Assembly: GCF_947179165.1 (NCBI RefSeq)
Contig: NC_077247.1
Span: 11,111,501-11,175,500 of the forward strand
Reading direction: 5' to 3'
DNA length: 64,000 bases
From: Solanum dulcamara
Taxonomy: Eukaryota; Streptophyta; Magnoliopsida; Solanales; Solanaceae
Positions 23,621 through 35,090 of this stretch are shown one piece after another (the first letter of the stretch is position 1; each line of letters begins with the position of its first letter). The notes beneath the pieces were generated by a model. It searched no databases. It was not told the DNA's origin and saw only the letters and a list, made by a program, of their open reading frames with translations. A program made the translations under genes and the position numbers.

Positions 23621-26600
23621 TATCACGACCCAACCCCATAGGCCGTGATGGGTGCCCAACCCGAACACTCACATATACCCTAGACCTGTTGTATGCTCAC
23701 ATATTGGCACAACTGAATAACATACATAGATACATAACTCACACATATGTATATACAATACACACATACGTCTACAGACCTCTAAGAATAGTAATGATGA
23801 CATATGGCGGGATAGGTCCCCCGTCGTACCTCTAAAAAAACAAATATATACATCAAGGTTCACTACCAAAAGCTGGGTTCTGATACAATGGAGATCTTCT
23901 CAAACTCACTGGGTGGAACCCTAAGCTGGAGGATTCTCAATTTGTGTGTCTGTACCTGTGGGCATGAAATGCAGCCCCCCGAAGAAAGGGGGTTAGTACG
24001 ATATATATATTGAGTATGTAAGCATAAAACCTTTTAAAGAAGTTATAGTTTAAATAGGGATGCAAGGAACAAATATGATAGTTAGAAATCACTGTGCCTG
24101 CATCTTAGGACATGTAGTCATATATATTATCATACACTGTACCCGGCCCTCTAGTGAACTCGGTGTCATAATCCTTTTATCATATCAACATATCATCATA
24201 TCATCATGTCGTCATCTCTTTTCATCATGTATATTACTTCATCATGTCATTGTATACGGCATCATATTATCGTATATGGTATAATCTTATTATATATGTC
24301 ATTATATTATATCCGGTACATTATGCGGCTCAGAGTCACAAATGTATCACTATATTTTCATATGCATGCCTACATAAAGTATCTAGCCCTTTAGTGAGGG
24401 ACTCGGTGAAGGGAGTGGGGTACATCTATAGCGTACCAGCATCATATACATATGTATCCCGACCCTCTAGTGAGGGACTCACTATTCCTTCCTTATTTCA
24501 CCACATACCATCACACACATACTATCATATTACAAAAAATACCATCATAGTACAACTGGCCCAGGACTCAGTGAATAATCATATCGTCATAACATATACT
24601 ACTCCTCACATACATAATCGTCTTCTCATACATGAAATCATACGTATCCAGCCTGGGACTCGATGAAAGAAGTAGTAAAGCTGCGCCCGATATAATATCT
24701 AGCCCATCGTGGGATGCGAAGAAAGAAGGATTACAGCATGCACGAGTAGAGTAGTGAGAAACCATATGCCACTAAGTCACCCTTTGAGACTCAATGAAAC
24801 AGTCAAGTGAACCGTCACCTGAAGACCAGGAAAGGCGTTATCTGAAGTACCCTTTAGATGCCATTAGGGATTACATCAATTAGGGCCTCAGGAATCGCAA
24901 ACATTTATCAAGACAATGCCACATAGCTCATGTAACCAAAGACACAACTTATGTAATCAGAAACATAACTCATGCAATCAGAGACACAACTTATGCAATC
25001 GGAAACATTTATCACTGTAGAGCCTTTAGGAAGAGGAGCTGGTATCTTCACTTACTATTCATTATATAGAAGGCTCGAGAATAGTAGCTTAACTACTTTC
25101 AGACCTTTAATATTCAGAAGTGACTAGAAGTCACGAGTTATACCCAGAGCTTATAAATGGAGTCACCACCAAATCCATGTCCTATATTACTTATAGTCCA
25201 GTCTTTCTAAAAGTAGGAAAAGATAAGCTTTACATGTACTACTTTTCATCACATGGAAGACTTGAAAGGTAATGACTCAACTTGTTACAGGAGTTCTAAT
25301 TAGTAAGAAGTGAACAAGAGTTTTAACTCATACTCAGAGCTTTAAGAATGGAATAACTCCCAATTTCACATACATAATACTTACATCTAAGACATGCCAA
25401 AAGAGAAGAAAGGGTGGCTTCACATACCTCGTATGGATTAACTATAATCCAGCTCACCTCGTTACCTCCTTAACCTATTAATCATGAAAGTAATACCAAT
25501 ATTAATGACCTTCGACTTTCCATTTCCGACATTAATATTCATGTATTTATAGGAACCATTTCCTTGCTCGTCCTTCTTGACTAGTCTATTGACTAGTTCC
25601 AAAGTTGATGGAAATCGGGAAGCGTCTCCTCTATAACTTACCCTATCCAAATTTCAAATTTAACATAGCATCCATATTACCAAAAACAACCAGAAGCTAT
25701 TTACAACCAAATCACTACAGTATTTCACATTACAAGTCCCTAATGACTCGCCCAAAATTACGATACCAAAATAAGGTTTTTAGTCTTTATTTTATAAAAC
25801 CTTTGACCACACATAATGGAGGTTTGTGAGGAAGAAACCAGAATCATCCAAACCCCTTTTGAAACAATTTACATCCATGCAACACATAACCAAATCATCT
25901 CCAACCGCAGCACCACAACTACAACACACTACTCGACTTTCATTTAGCTAGAACGACTTCAATTTAGTTTGTTTCTCACGTCAAGTATACTTATGTAATT
26001 TTACTACTTCTAGCTTTATTTAACATGTATAATATACTCCATAACAACATCATTAACTACAACCAAAAAGGGAGAACCTTACCTTGCCAAAACTCGCCAA
26101 AACTCGCCTCAAAAGTTCCTTTATGTGGCTGAAAATGTAGTGGCTGTTCGTTACCCTTTTGGTGCTTCTCCAAACAGTATATATATTATTAAAACCTTAA
26201 TTTCATAGTAGTACCCAATAGCTAATTAATTCATGGAGCTAAATCAGAGGACTTACCTTTTTTTTAGCTCCAAACTTGTAGCTTTCTCTCTTTAGTTCTA
26301 GGGTTTCTTTCCTTTCTTTTGTTCTGAATTTTGGAGGAAGAAGTCAATTAATAGTCATCAAACATGTATATATACACCTCCTTAGGAGGTGACATGTGTC
26401 CAATCCCTATTAGTCCAACACATCCATGCATCCAATTAGGGACTGCCACATGGTAGGTGGGGTCATTCCAAGCAAGTGGGTCACCTACTCGACCCAAAGA
26501 AGGTGCATCACCTTATTCCACATGTCACTTCCTCCTGTTGCTACATGGCACTCCTTTTTGCTACCATGTGTCCTCTTCTTCCCTTTCGTAGGTTCGTAAT

Positions 26601-26904
26601 CTCATCTTACTCTAAGAATCTGTGTAATCCTTGCTATGTAAATTCGGCGTGTACTCAAGTAGCTTAAGTAGGTAAGACATCCAAGTTGGTAGCTTACGCG
26701 AGTAAGTCGAGTCCTACGACTCATTAATTGGCCTCCAACTCCTTCTGGATTCGTTTAACCCTATTTCCAATCTTCCCTATTATGGGGTATCTCATTCTCC
26801 TTTCCTTAGAGTTATTTGATAGCGTGGTAGATAATTTAGATCATATGGCACTTTCCAAGAGACTTAAGACAATGTTCCAAGGTGTGAAAGTACGGGGTAT
26901 AACA
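23621..26904 (-). mobile_element. Solo LTR 'C', Tekay type, 3.28 kb
   Basis: Flanked by a perfect TGTAC duplication and by element N internal sequence on both sides, with no internal region of its own. The left terminus is TATCACGACC, where TG would be expected (one G to A change). The right end is GGGGTATAACA. It contains repeated GGCCCTCTAGTGAGGGACTC-like motifs (about 24150-24720), an ATC-rich stretch (about 24170-24300), a TATA-like run (26365-26376) and CACCT palindromes (about 26455-26520). Confidence 0.9.
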
Positions 26905-27492
26905 TGTACATACATAGGAAATTATGATAAGATCTTTGATATTTGTAGTCGATCAGTCCCTAGTCCGATTTGGTGATCTAGGAAATGAAGTGTGCTCCTC
27001 GTCATCATCTGTCTGCCATCTACTCGTCTTCCCTTCATCGTCTTCTTCATTTGAATCTTGGGAACATAGATAACCGAGTAACTCCTAGTTTACCGATGAC
27101 CAAGATAGGGGGATGGAATATTCTATAACACTTGCTGGGGTAGCCGGCCTAACATGGTGTCCTGTCACAAGAGCAGCTGGTATGGCTTCAGGGACCATCT
27201 CCCTGGATATCAAAAACTCTAAGGAATTGTCATTGGGTCCTCCGAGGGGTTAGTCTTGACAGAATAACTGAGGATCCTCCTACTCGGTCTTAGAGCCTAA
27301 GATCCCAAATTTACCTTGGGGGCCTTCTTCTCACCCCCACTATCTGTAGCTGGCCTCTTCATCTTTCACAAATTTGTACCTACCTACAAGAAAAGAGGTC
27401 AGAAATAACCTTTCCTAGGTTCAGGCTCTATCACACGATCTAAAAAAAAGAAAAGATAATATCCTAAATGTCCTTTAGCCTCCTGTTTATAG

Positions 27493-27510
27493 ATGTGGTG
27501 CACAACTCAC
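27493..27510 (-). promoter_or_regulatory. Candidate dimerisation hairpin in the N leader
   Basis: The - strand reads GTGAGTTGTGCACCACAT. The loop hexamer GTGCAC is kept and the stem has one mismatch and one G-T pair. It lies about 55 nt after the PBS, matching the position in the other two elements. Confidence 0.35.
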
Positions 27511-27562
27511 CGATAAACAAGACTCTACTAGACATGGTCTGTAGACACTCCGAGGATGAACT

Positions 27563-27574
27563 TCTCTGACACCA
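27563..27574 (-). other. Primer binding site of N, tRNA-iMet type, degraded
   Basis: The - strand reads TGGTGTCAGAGA, two mismatches from TGGTATCAGAGC, just inside the 5' LTR end. Confidence 0.75.
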
Positions 27575-28264
27575 CTTTTTTCATGACCCAACCCCATAGG
27601 CCATGACTCGGGCCCGACCCTGACCCCTGTATACATACCTATCAGATGTAGTCAAGCTGAACTACGAACAATACGATAACTTACACAAGAACTCTGATGG
27701 GTCATAACGTCTTCATATAAATATATCCCTATCATTTGTCTCCTGATGTGTCGCCACCAATCATATCATGAAAGGACACGTAAGCATATAAGGCTTCCAT
27801 TTCATATTAATATTCATAATATATTATATAGATGCAGCTAAACAAAACTTACACATAACCCATACACATATGTCTACAGACCTCTAAGAGTGTCAATGGT
27901 ATCATATGGCGGTATAGGGCCCCCGCCGTATCCCTGAATATATGAATATATACATCAAAAACATCACTACCATGGTACAATGGAGAACTCCAAAATAGCT
28001 GAGTGGAGAGTCCTAAGCTGGAGGATGCGTGTCTATACCTGCGGGCATGAAATGTAGCCCCCCGAAGAGAGGGGGTTAGCATGGAATAAGTACTGAGTAT
28101 ATAATGCATAAGAACATTAAGTATAGATGAATCATGAAAATAGTCTCAATAATTGAATGCATCTATGGCCAACATGTAATAATATCTGCATAACTCTACA
28201 TAACTGAATTTGACTTTACGACGTATGACAGACATAAATTATAGTATAACTATTAGTGCTATGG

Positions 28265-28465
28265 AATGTATAGCCCAATCCATACATAATGTAATAGTGC
28301 CGAGAAACGTATGGCCCAATTTATAAATATCACATGTTAGTGCCAAGGAACATACGCCCCGATCCATATATAATATAATAGTGCCAAGGAACATCCTACC
28401 CGATCCATATATAATATAATAGTTCCGAGGAACGTACGGCCTAATCCATATATAATATAATACAT
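28265..28465. repeat. LTR minisatellite, about 42-bp unit
   Basis: About five ATCCATA-starting units matching 13788-13980, with independent base changes. It generates spurious repeated open frames on the - strand. Confidence 0.82.
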
Positions 28466-30204
28466 GTACGCGCATGTAAAACTCGATAACATATCAGACA
28501 TCCCTCGAATATCATCATAAAGTATATCAAAGAGCCTCAAGAATCATAGTCATATATCACTATAGAAGGATACATCTTATAGAAGTCCGAACATTAATTA
28601 TCATAGAGTCCCTAATAATAGAAATGGGTATATATCGACTATTATCCAACGTACAGAAAATTGGAGGGAGAGGCTCAATCACTTGAGAATCGTAATATCA
28701 AGAAGTGAATAAGAGTCATGAATCATACTCAGAGCTTATGAATGGAATTACCCCAAAGATCATATCATATATCACTTATATCTAAGACATGCCAAAAGAA
28801 AGAAGGGATAGCTTTACATACCTTTAGTGCTTATTCACCACACGACACGTATACACTGCCCGAAGCATCTCAACCTATATTGAGATGTTAAGAACTATGC
28901 TTAAGTTACGTGAAGGTCCAAAATGTATTCTAACATTAGTAACTCCTTTCTAGAAAATTAGGAGAAATTTTCCTTATATTAAAATCAACTTCGTACCAAC
29001 TAAGCCAACATTAATACCCATACGTTCATGTACTATATCATATCGAGGCTATTTGAGCCAAGACTCAAAAACACGTCGGACAGCCCGCATACTATTCCAA
29101 ATCAACCCACACATAGCATTTTATCATAACCCTTTAACACAACAGCTCGGCCAACATGCAACACAACGTGTAACTTTAGATACTATTAATCCTTCGAGCT
29201 CAACAAGAATAAAAACGTACCAAAATAGTCCCCCAACACTGCCCAAAATGAAAGTCAACATTAACATATATAATTCCCTTTAGTTTTAACACATAATCTA
29301 TAACCATAATAGTAAAACAACAATCAACCTAATTTAATTTACGCAAATTCCGATTCTACCCGTTTCAACACCAATACTTAATCATGGGGTTTTCTCATTT
29401 CAATTTCATTTAATTCCTTTATCCTCATATAACAACAACAATCACGATGTTAATTAGAATTGATTCATCCTTTTTACTTCAAAACAGCCCCTACATGGTT
29501 TTCAGCACCCTTCAACAGTAACGTGTATAATTTTATATTTCCATCCCTTCAACATACACAAATTACCTTCTAATACAATATCATAATAATGATAATGCTA
29601 ATCAAACTTTAATCCAACTAGAATAACTTCAATTCTGCCCATTTACAATGTCAATAATACCCACGTAATTTTTTTACCTACAACCCCACTTAATACAAAG
29701 CAATTTCTCCATTACAACATCATTAACTCCAATTTGAAAAGAAGAAACCCTACCTTAGCAACTTGGCTTCTCAACTTGGCTGAACTTGTGGATTCACGTT
29801 AGACCTTCTTGCTGCCCCAATGATTAATTTACATTGTTAATCACCTTCACTTGATCGAAAAATACCTTAGATAATTAATTTACGGATCAAGATTTGAGGT
29901 CTCACCTTGCTTCAGCCATGGCCGTGAGTTGCCATGGCTTGAACTCTCTTTCTTTCTCTCTAGGGTTCTTAAGGTTGAAGATGGGAAAATGAAGCTCTTA
30001 GTCATTAATAGACCTATATACACCACCCTTGAGAGTGAAATGTGTCATCCCCTAAGGGCAACACGTTTTCATCCCCTACACGTGTCCATCCCAAGTATGA
30101 CATATGTCCAGCTCCTACACGTCCATCCCCTCCATACTCCAACCAGCTGCTGCCATGTGTCTTGGTGGGGTCCATTTTAGTAGTGCATTATCTACTCATT
30201 CCAA

Positions 30205-30245
30205 GTAGGTGCATCACCTACTTGAAGTAGGTGCATCACCTACTT
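30205..30245. promoter_or_regulatory. Tandem AGGTGCATCACCT palindromes upstream of the N 5' LTR TATA
   Basis: Two adjacent copies of AAGTAGGTGCATCACCTACTT-type palindromes (9-bp arms, 3-bp centre) about 190 bp upstream of the TATA-like element in LTR orientation. The same class of palindrome sits at this position in every Tekay-type LTR of the window. Confidence 0.55.
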
Positions 30246-30600
30246 ACTCTTTTTCATAGGTTTGTAATCTCGTCTCAATTTAAGAACCTATGTGATCCTT
30301 GTTACTTAAGCTCAACATGTACTCAAGTAGCTTAATTATGTAAAACATCCAAACCAGTAGATTAAGCAAGTAAGTCAATTACCACAACTTATTATTTGGC
30401 CTCCAACTCCCCTCAAATCCTTCCAACCCTATTTCCAACCATCACTACTCACATAGAACTAGTCTATGTAAAATATGGGGAATTACAACATCCTCCCCTC
30501 CTTCGAATCATTTGGTAACGTCATGGATAACATGGATCACATGAAAATTTTTTAGGGAACCAAACAAATGTTCCCATGTACAAAAGTGTGGGGTATAACA

Positions 30601-30605
30601 CACCA
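30601..30605. repeat. TSD of element N, right copy (CACCA)
   Basis: One mismatch from CTCCA at 4527-4531. The interrupted chromodomain resumes immediately after it. Confidence 0.7.
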
Positions 30606-32269
30606 TAAGGCTTTGACAGATGCAACTTCCTTGTTTCTCAACCTTTTAACTTGATGGTCCAAAATTTCAACCAGAACCTCCTCATAAGTCAATTTTTCTT
30701 CAACACTCACATTACTCAAAGGACAATGGCATTGGGATCACCAACACATTTCTTCAACATTGATACATGGAATACCAGATGAACTAAGGCTAACTCCAAT
30801 GACAAATCAAGTTCATAGGGCACCTTATCAATACAACTTAGGATCCTATACCTCTATAGGAAATTTTATCCTAAGAGTACTGCTCTTCACCACCATATTA
30901 AATCAAACCTCAAGACCTAATCAAGAATCATCCAATGCACTATACAATCACCCACATGCCATCAACACCACATTCAAACCTAGTTCTATATCCACTCTGA
31001 TACACTCACTTGAAACCCTTAACAAGAAGTCATCAATAGCCTACTCTAATTACTCACATATCATCAACCACACATTCAATCCAACCGTTCTAACCACTTT
31101 ATGGATCCCTTGAAGTCAACATCACTTAAATTTTTTTATGTCTACCCTAGCATCTCAACATCCACATTTGCATTAACTCCTACCAAAGGGCACACCAGTA
31201 TACTCTTACCTATGTATTGCACATAAAAAGATCTCGTCTAGCACTTCCTCCATGTCTATAACCTTAAATGGAATAAGCATGCCATAATTATCAAAATACA
31301 CTCTCTCCCTATCTGCCCTAAGTTGTCCATCGAGAGCTATGGGCTCTACTCAATATCATTTCTCTTAGACCATCAATATTTGGAACACATAAACGACCTT
31401 GGTAATGAAGTATTCCATCTCCCCCTCATGATAAAACCTCAATCTTCCTATCAACCACCAATTTCTTCAACTTAACTAAGGTTGGATCCATGTCTTGCTT
31501 TGCTTTTACATCCTCTACCAATGATGATTCTGAACCATTTTGAACAATAATAATACCCTCATTAAGGTCACTCAACCTTACCCCTAAATATCAAATCACT
31601 ACCCTTCCACTGAAGATCTGACTCATTAGGAATTTAGAATTTGACCATACGAGTTCTACAATCCATAGATGCATATGAAGCATGTAGCCAATCCATACTA
31701 CGAATAACATCAAAATCGGTCATGTCAAGTTTAACAAGATCATATTAGATTATTTTATGCAACATCAATATAGGGAAATTTCTATAAACATTTTTGTCTA
31801 GAACCGAATCACCAACATGGTATAAACCTAAAAAGTCTCTAGCAAGATTTTGGGACATATATAAAATCTTATAGCAAGGTAAGGAGTAACAAAAGACAAT
31901 GTGGTAACTGAATCAAGTAAAGCATAGACATCAAAGCCAAAGACTTCCAACATACCGGATGAAGTACACTTTTGGGTTGGGAAATCTGAAGAATCCCTAG
32001 GGTCAACCTGCTGACAAATCTCCCATCCCTTCCTAAAGGTCACTAGATAGTCCTTCTTCTTATGTCCACTCTTTCCACAACCATAACAACTTCTTGTACT
32101 GGCCAAGTACTCCCCTGAATGATTGTTACCTCACTTGTAGTACAAGGGGTAAGATTTTTCCTTTCCCTCACTCTTCCTCGAATTTGAGCCAAATATTTCC
32201 CTTTTTGACATCTTTTGAAGATTAAGGTCATTCCCTCTCCTAACATTCCTCTTGCTCGGCTACCAAGTT
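30606..32269 (-). pseudogene. Gutted gag-pol of element E
   Basis: Read on the - strand from the PBS (32255-32267), recognisable pieces are a CCHC-like knuckle (CYGCGKSGHKKKD, about 32085, last Cys lost), a protease-like ALLDSVTTLSFVTPY (about 31905) where the usual D-[ST]-G is D-S-V, an integrase N-terminal part (MDPTLVKLKKLVVD, ILHYQGRLCVPN, 31500-31390), and the start of the chromodomain (EVASVKALW, next to 30606). Most of gag, all of RT and RNase H and the integrase core are missing, so there were large internal deletions. The 92-codon frame 31828-32106 is the longest remnant. Confidence 0.72.
32255..32267 (-). other. Degenerate primer binding site of element E
   Basis: The - strand reads TGGTAGCCGAGCA, a few bases inside the LTR end at 32270. 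It resembles the tRNA-iMet PBS (TGGTATCAGAGC) with two mismatches. Confidence 0.6.
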
Positions 32270-34399
32270 TGTCACAATCCAAACAAGGCCCTATTTGTGA
32301 CATGACGATTAGGATTCCCAAAGAAACCCTAAGCAAGCCTATTAGCATATCATAAGGTAACAAATAAGTGGAAACTCATAAAAATCCAAAAAACATAGCA
32401 TAGCTAGAATGAAGTAAGTCAACCTAGACTCTATTCACCCATATCCAACATGCCTCTATATGACTACATAGGTGGGGACTAGGACATGTTCCTACATCAC
32501 CCTCAAAGGGAAAAAAATGACATAATATGAAATAGTCTCAAAACATTATCGTAGTATAGAAATGACAATAAGAGGAAAGATAGACTCAATTTGCCCTCGA
32601 ACTATAAGGACTCATCATACAAAATCTTCAATAGATCACCAACTAGACACAAGAATAGGATGATGCATCAGTCCTTACATTGTGATATAATGTAGGCAAT
32701 GAAGTATGCGTTAGTACTTTTAGATGTACTAAGTATGAAGGCAATGCAATGCATAATAAAACCATGTTGTGCAATTGATCATTTCAAATAGCATGATAAA
32801 AGAGGTAGTAAAATCATAAGTAGTCATAAGAAGAGTCAATGCACAATGAACCATAAGAGTATCATATAGAAATAAAGGATAGGATTAGTTATTTAAAGCA
32901 TCATAAGGACCATACATATATGGAAGATAATCGTAACTGATAATAAGATCATGCGATCTATTACATGAAATCCTGATGTAACTTCCACATCGAGGAAGAG
33001 AGAGGCTACTTGCCAAGGTAGACTCTGTATCATCATTATCATCAAGTTCTATATATGGATTCACTAGCTAGGCCATAAAGGCAAACCTAAGGTGGCAATG
33101 TAGTTAAGGGACTAAAGATTTCTACTAAGGATCCCTTAGGTTGAGCCCCAATTTTAAAGTATTTTCGGTGCTAAGTTAACATCTCACGGAGTACATATCA
33201 TTATCATAAATCATACTTTTCATAAATCATAAGCTTTTCATAAATCATAATTCATAAAACTTGTTCATAAGAATAACTCATTATCATGTGATTCATGTAA
33301 TGTGGGTGTATGCCTTCCATCATTACGAATCCTTTTTCATAAAAGCTTCATTAGGGTCTTAAGTCACTCTCTTTCATAAAATTTGCTTGAGAAATCATTA
33401 ACACATCATTCAAAACCTTTCATGAGTCATTGATAATCATTTATTGAAAATCCCTTGAAATTCATGATCAAGACTTGTATTTGAAAATAATCTGAAAATA
33501 TGAATATATGATCAATTGACTTGGAAATCATGAAATTGAGTTGAAAACATGTACGATCATATACTTTATATCAACCCATACGTAATTCATGAAAATAATA
33601 TCAATTGGGCGTATAATTGAAAATCCTCATCATCAATGCCATGAACCATAAAGTGTGTAATGTAGGAAATTCATAGAAAAATTCTTCAATTTCATGCAAT
33701 AACCATCAATTTAAATTAGAATAGACTCATAATCATAAATTGAATAATAATTCATATAATTAAAATATAGATAATAAAATCCAAAAAAATATATGAATTT
33801 ATCAAAAAGATGAGAATTTGTTGGGCTCCATGGTCAAAAGGTACCCTTGTATGAAGTACCCACCTGAATGAGAAGATCAAAGAAACTTAAAGAAATTTGG
33901 ACTTTTGATTGAGAACTTGAGATAATTCCTTGAATGTCTTTAATGGAGTTTTTATGAGAGCCTTTGTAGAGAGAGAATTATTTGAATAGATGAATTAAAG
34001 TGGAATGAATAAGAATAGGGGTTTAGATTAGTTTATTGGGTTAAATTAGGTCCTAAAAACATCTGGGTTCATTAATTAATAGTTAGGGAAAAACTTACAA
34101 TGTCCCTATTTAAAAACTAAAATCGGACGGAAAATCTAACCCAAGTCTCCAACGCAGACTTGTTCCTTGACAGGCCAATTTTGAACGATTGAGAGTTTGG
34201 CCAGATTTTGATCTTTAGAAAAACTTGTCTTTGGGGGAGAAGGTATGCGACGCTGAACTGTCGCGCACCCTGCTGGAAATATAATTTTTAGAAAAATTTA
34301 TCTTCCGAGGTACTTGACCTAAATATCCACCGAGGCTATTTTTATAAAGTTTAACCTTATTATATCAAATTTTAACCATCAAATGCTTGTGATATTACA
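32270..34399 (-). repeat. 5' LTR of element E, 2.13 kb
   Basis: Starts TGTCACAATCC and ends GTGATATTACA, so the - strand starts TGTAATATCACAAGC. It differs from every other LTR in the window. Its partner is not visible and should lie left of the window. To its right (34400) an Athila integrase is entered in mid-domain, showing E inserted there. Confidence 0.78.
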
Positions 34400-35090
34400 T
34401 AACCCCTTACCATCCATAGACTAGTGGGAAAGTCAAAGTCTCCAACCGGGAAATCAAGTAAATACTTGCAAAGACGGTGAATGCAAATAGAACTGCCTGG
34501 TCAAAAAATCTTGATGAGGCTTTATAGACATATTGTACTGAATTTAAGTCTCCCATAAGTTTTCCCATCTTACCAACTTGTGTTTGGTAAGTATTACCAT
34601 ATACTCGTAGAGTTGGAGCACACAACCATGTGGGCGTTAAAGAAATGGAACATGGATTGGGATATTTTATTAAAGCATTGAATGAATCAAATAAATGAAC
34701 TTGATGAGTTTCGCCTAAATGCATTTGAAAGTTCAGCCTTGTACAAAGAGAGAATGAAAAAGTATCACAACCAAAAGATCAAAAATCAAACATTTGCACT
34801 CAGAGATTTGGTCCTACTCTTCAATTGAAGGATGCGCTTATTTCTTAGCAGACTCAAGTCAAAGTGGGTAGGACCATTCTGAGTGATTCAAGTCCTTCCA
34901 CATGGTGAGGATGAACTAGGAAAGAAGGATGGAATGAAATTCAAAGTGAATGGGCAAAGAATCCAAGCGTATATCAGCACCAAGGATGAGATCAAAGATG
35001 TGGAAGTATGGGCGTTTGGTGCAGTATGAGTAACCAAGGAGCTTACATCGTGCCACGAAATTAAATCACGCTCTACTTGGAAGGCAACCT
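34400..35090 (+). pseudogene. Integrase 3' part of Athila copy 1
   Basis: + strand frames show the end of an Athila/Tat-type integrase: TPYHP and TSGKVKVSNREIK at 34402-34465, ILAKTVNANRTAWSKNLDEAL to about 34530, then diverged LVQREN and LQLKDALIS segments, and a C-terminal FKVNGQRIQAYIS near 34940. Several stops and frame changes break it. It ends near 35090 with the conserved CTTGGAAGGCAACCTAAG-like string found downstream of pol in Athila elements. The 5' two thirds of this element are left of the window, beyond E. Confidence 0.8.

Larger units (their letters stand above)
26905..27578 (-). other. Non-coding internal sequence and leader of N, part 2
   Basis: Continues the N internal region after the solo LTR. 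The last ~120 bases (- strand, next to the PBS) are the leader shared with G and the LARD-like element, including the AGGAGGCTA / GGACATTTAGGAT string. The remainder (26910-27400) has no recognisable gag motif and contains stops in all frames. Confidence 0.55.
4532..30600 (-). mobile_element. Tekay/Del-type chromovirus 'N', inflated by nested insertions
   Basis: A full-length Ty3/gypsy element on the - strand. The 5' LTR is 27579-30600, the internal region runs from 27578 down to 16087, and the 3' LTR is 4532-4564 plus 13123-16086. A tRNA-iMet-type PBS lies beside the 5' LTR (27563-27574) and a purine tract (about 16087-16100, - strand) beside the 3' LTR. Coding remains are the RT thumb, RNase H, integrase and chromodomain (22585 down to 20407). 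No gag, protease or RT palm was found. It contains an 8.55 kb two-LTR element (4565-13117), solo LTRs at 16277-19094 and 23621-26904, and an internal 1.37 kb tandem duplication. Its own TSD is CTCCA/CACCA. The two LTRs are visibly diverged, so it is older than the element nested in its 3' LTR. Confidence 0.85.
27579..30600 (-). repeat. 5' LTR of element N, 3.02 kb
   Basis: Pairs with 4532-4564 plus 13123-16086 along its full length. The right end is GGGGTATAACA at 30600. The left end (TTTCATGACCC) has lost the terminal TG by a G to T change. It contains the 42-bp minisatellite (28265-28465), TATA-like GTGTATATAG (30013-30022) and two AAGTAGGTG...CACCTACTT palindromes (about 30205-30245). Confidence 0.88.

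Noticed and set aside
27000..27400. Possible gag of element N
   Set aside because: No gag-domain or zinc-knuckle motif could be read in any - strand frame, so I left it as non-coding.
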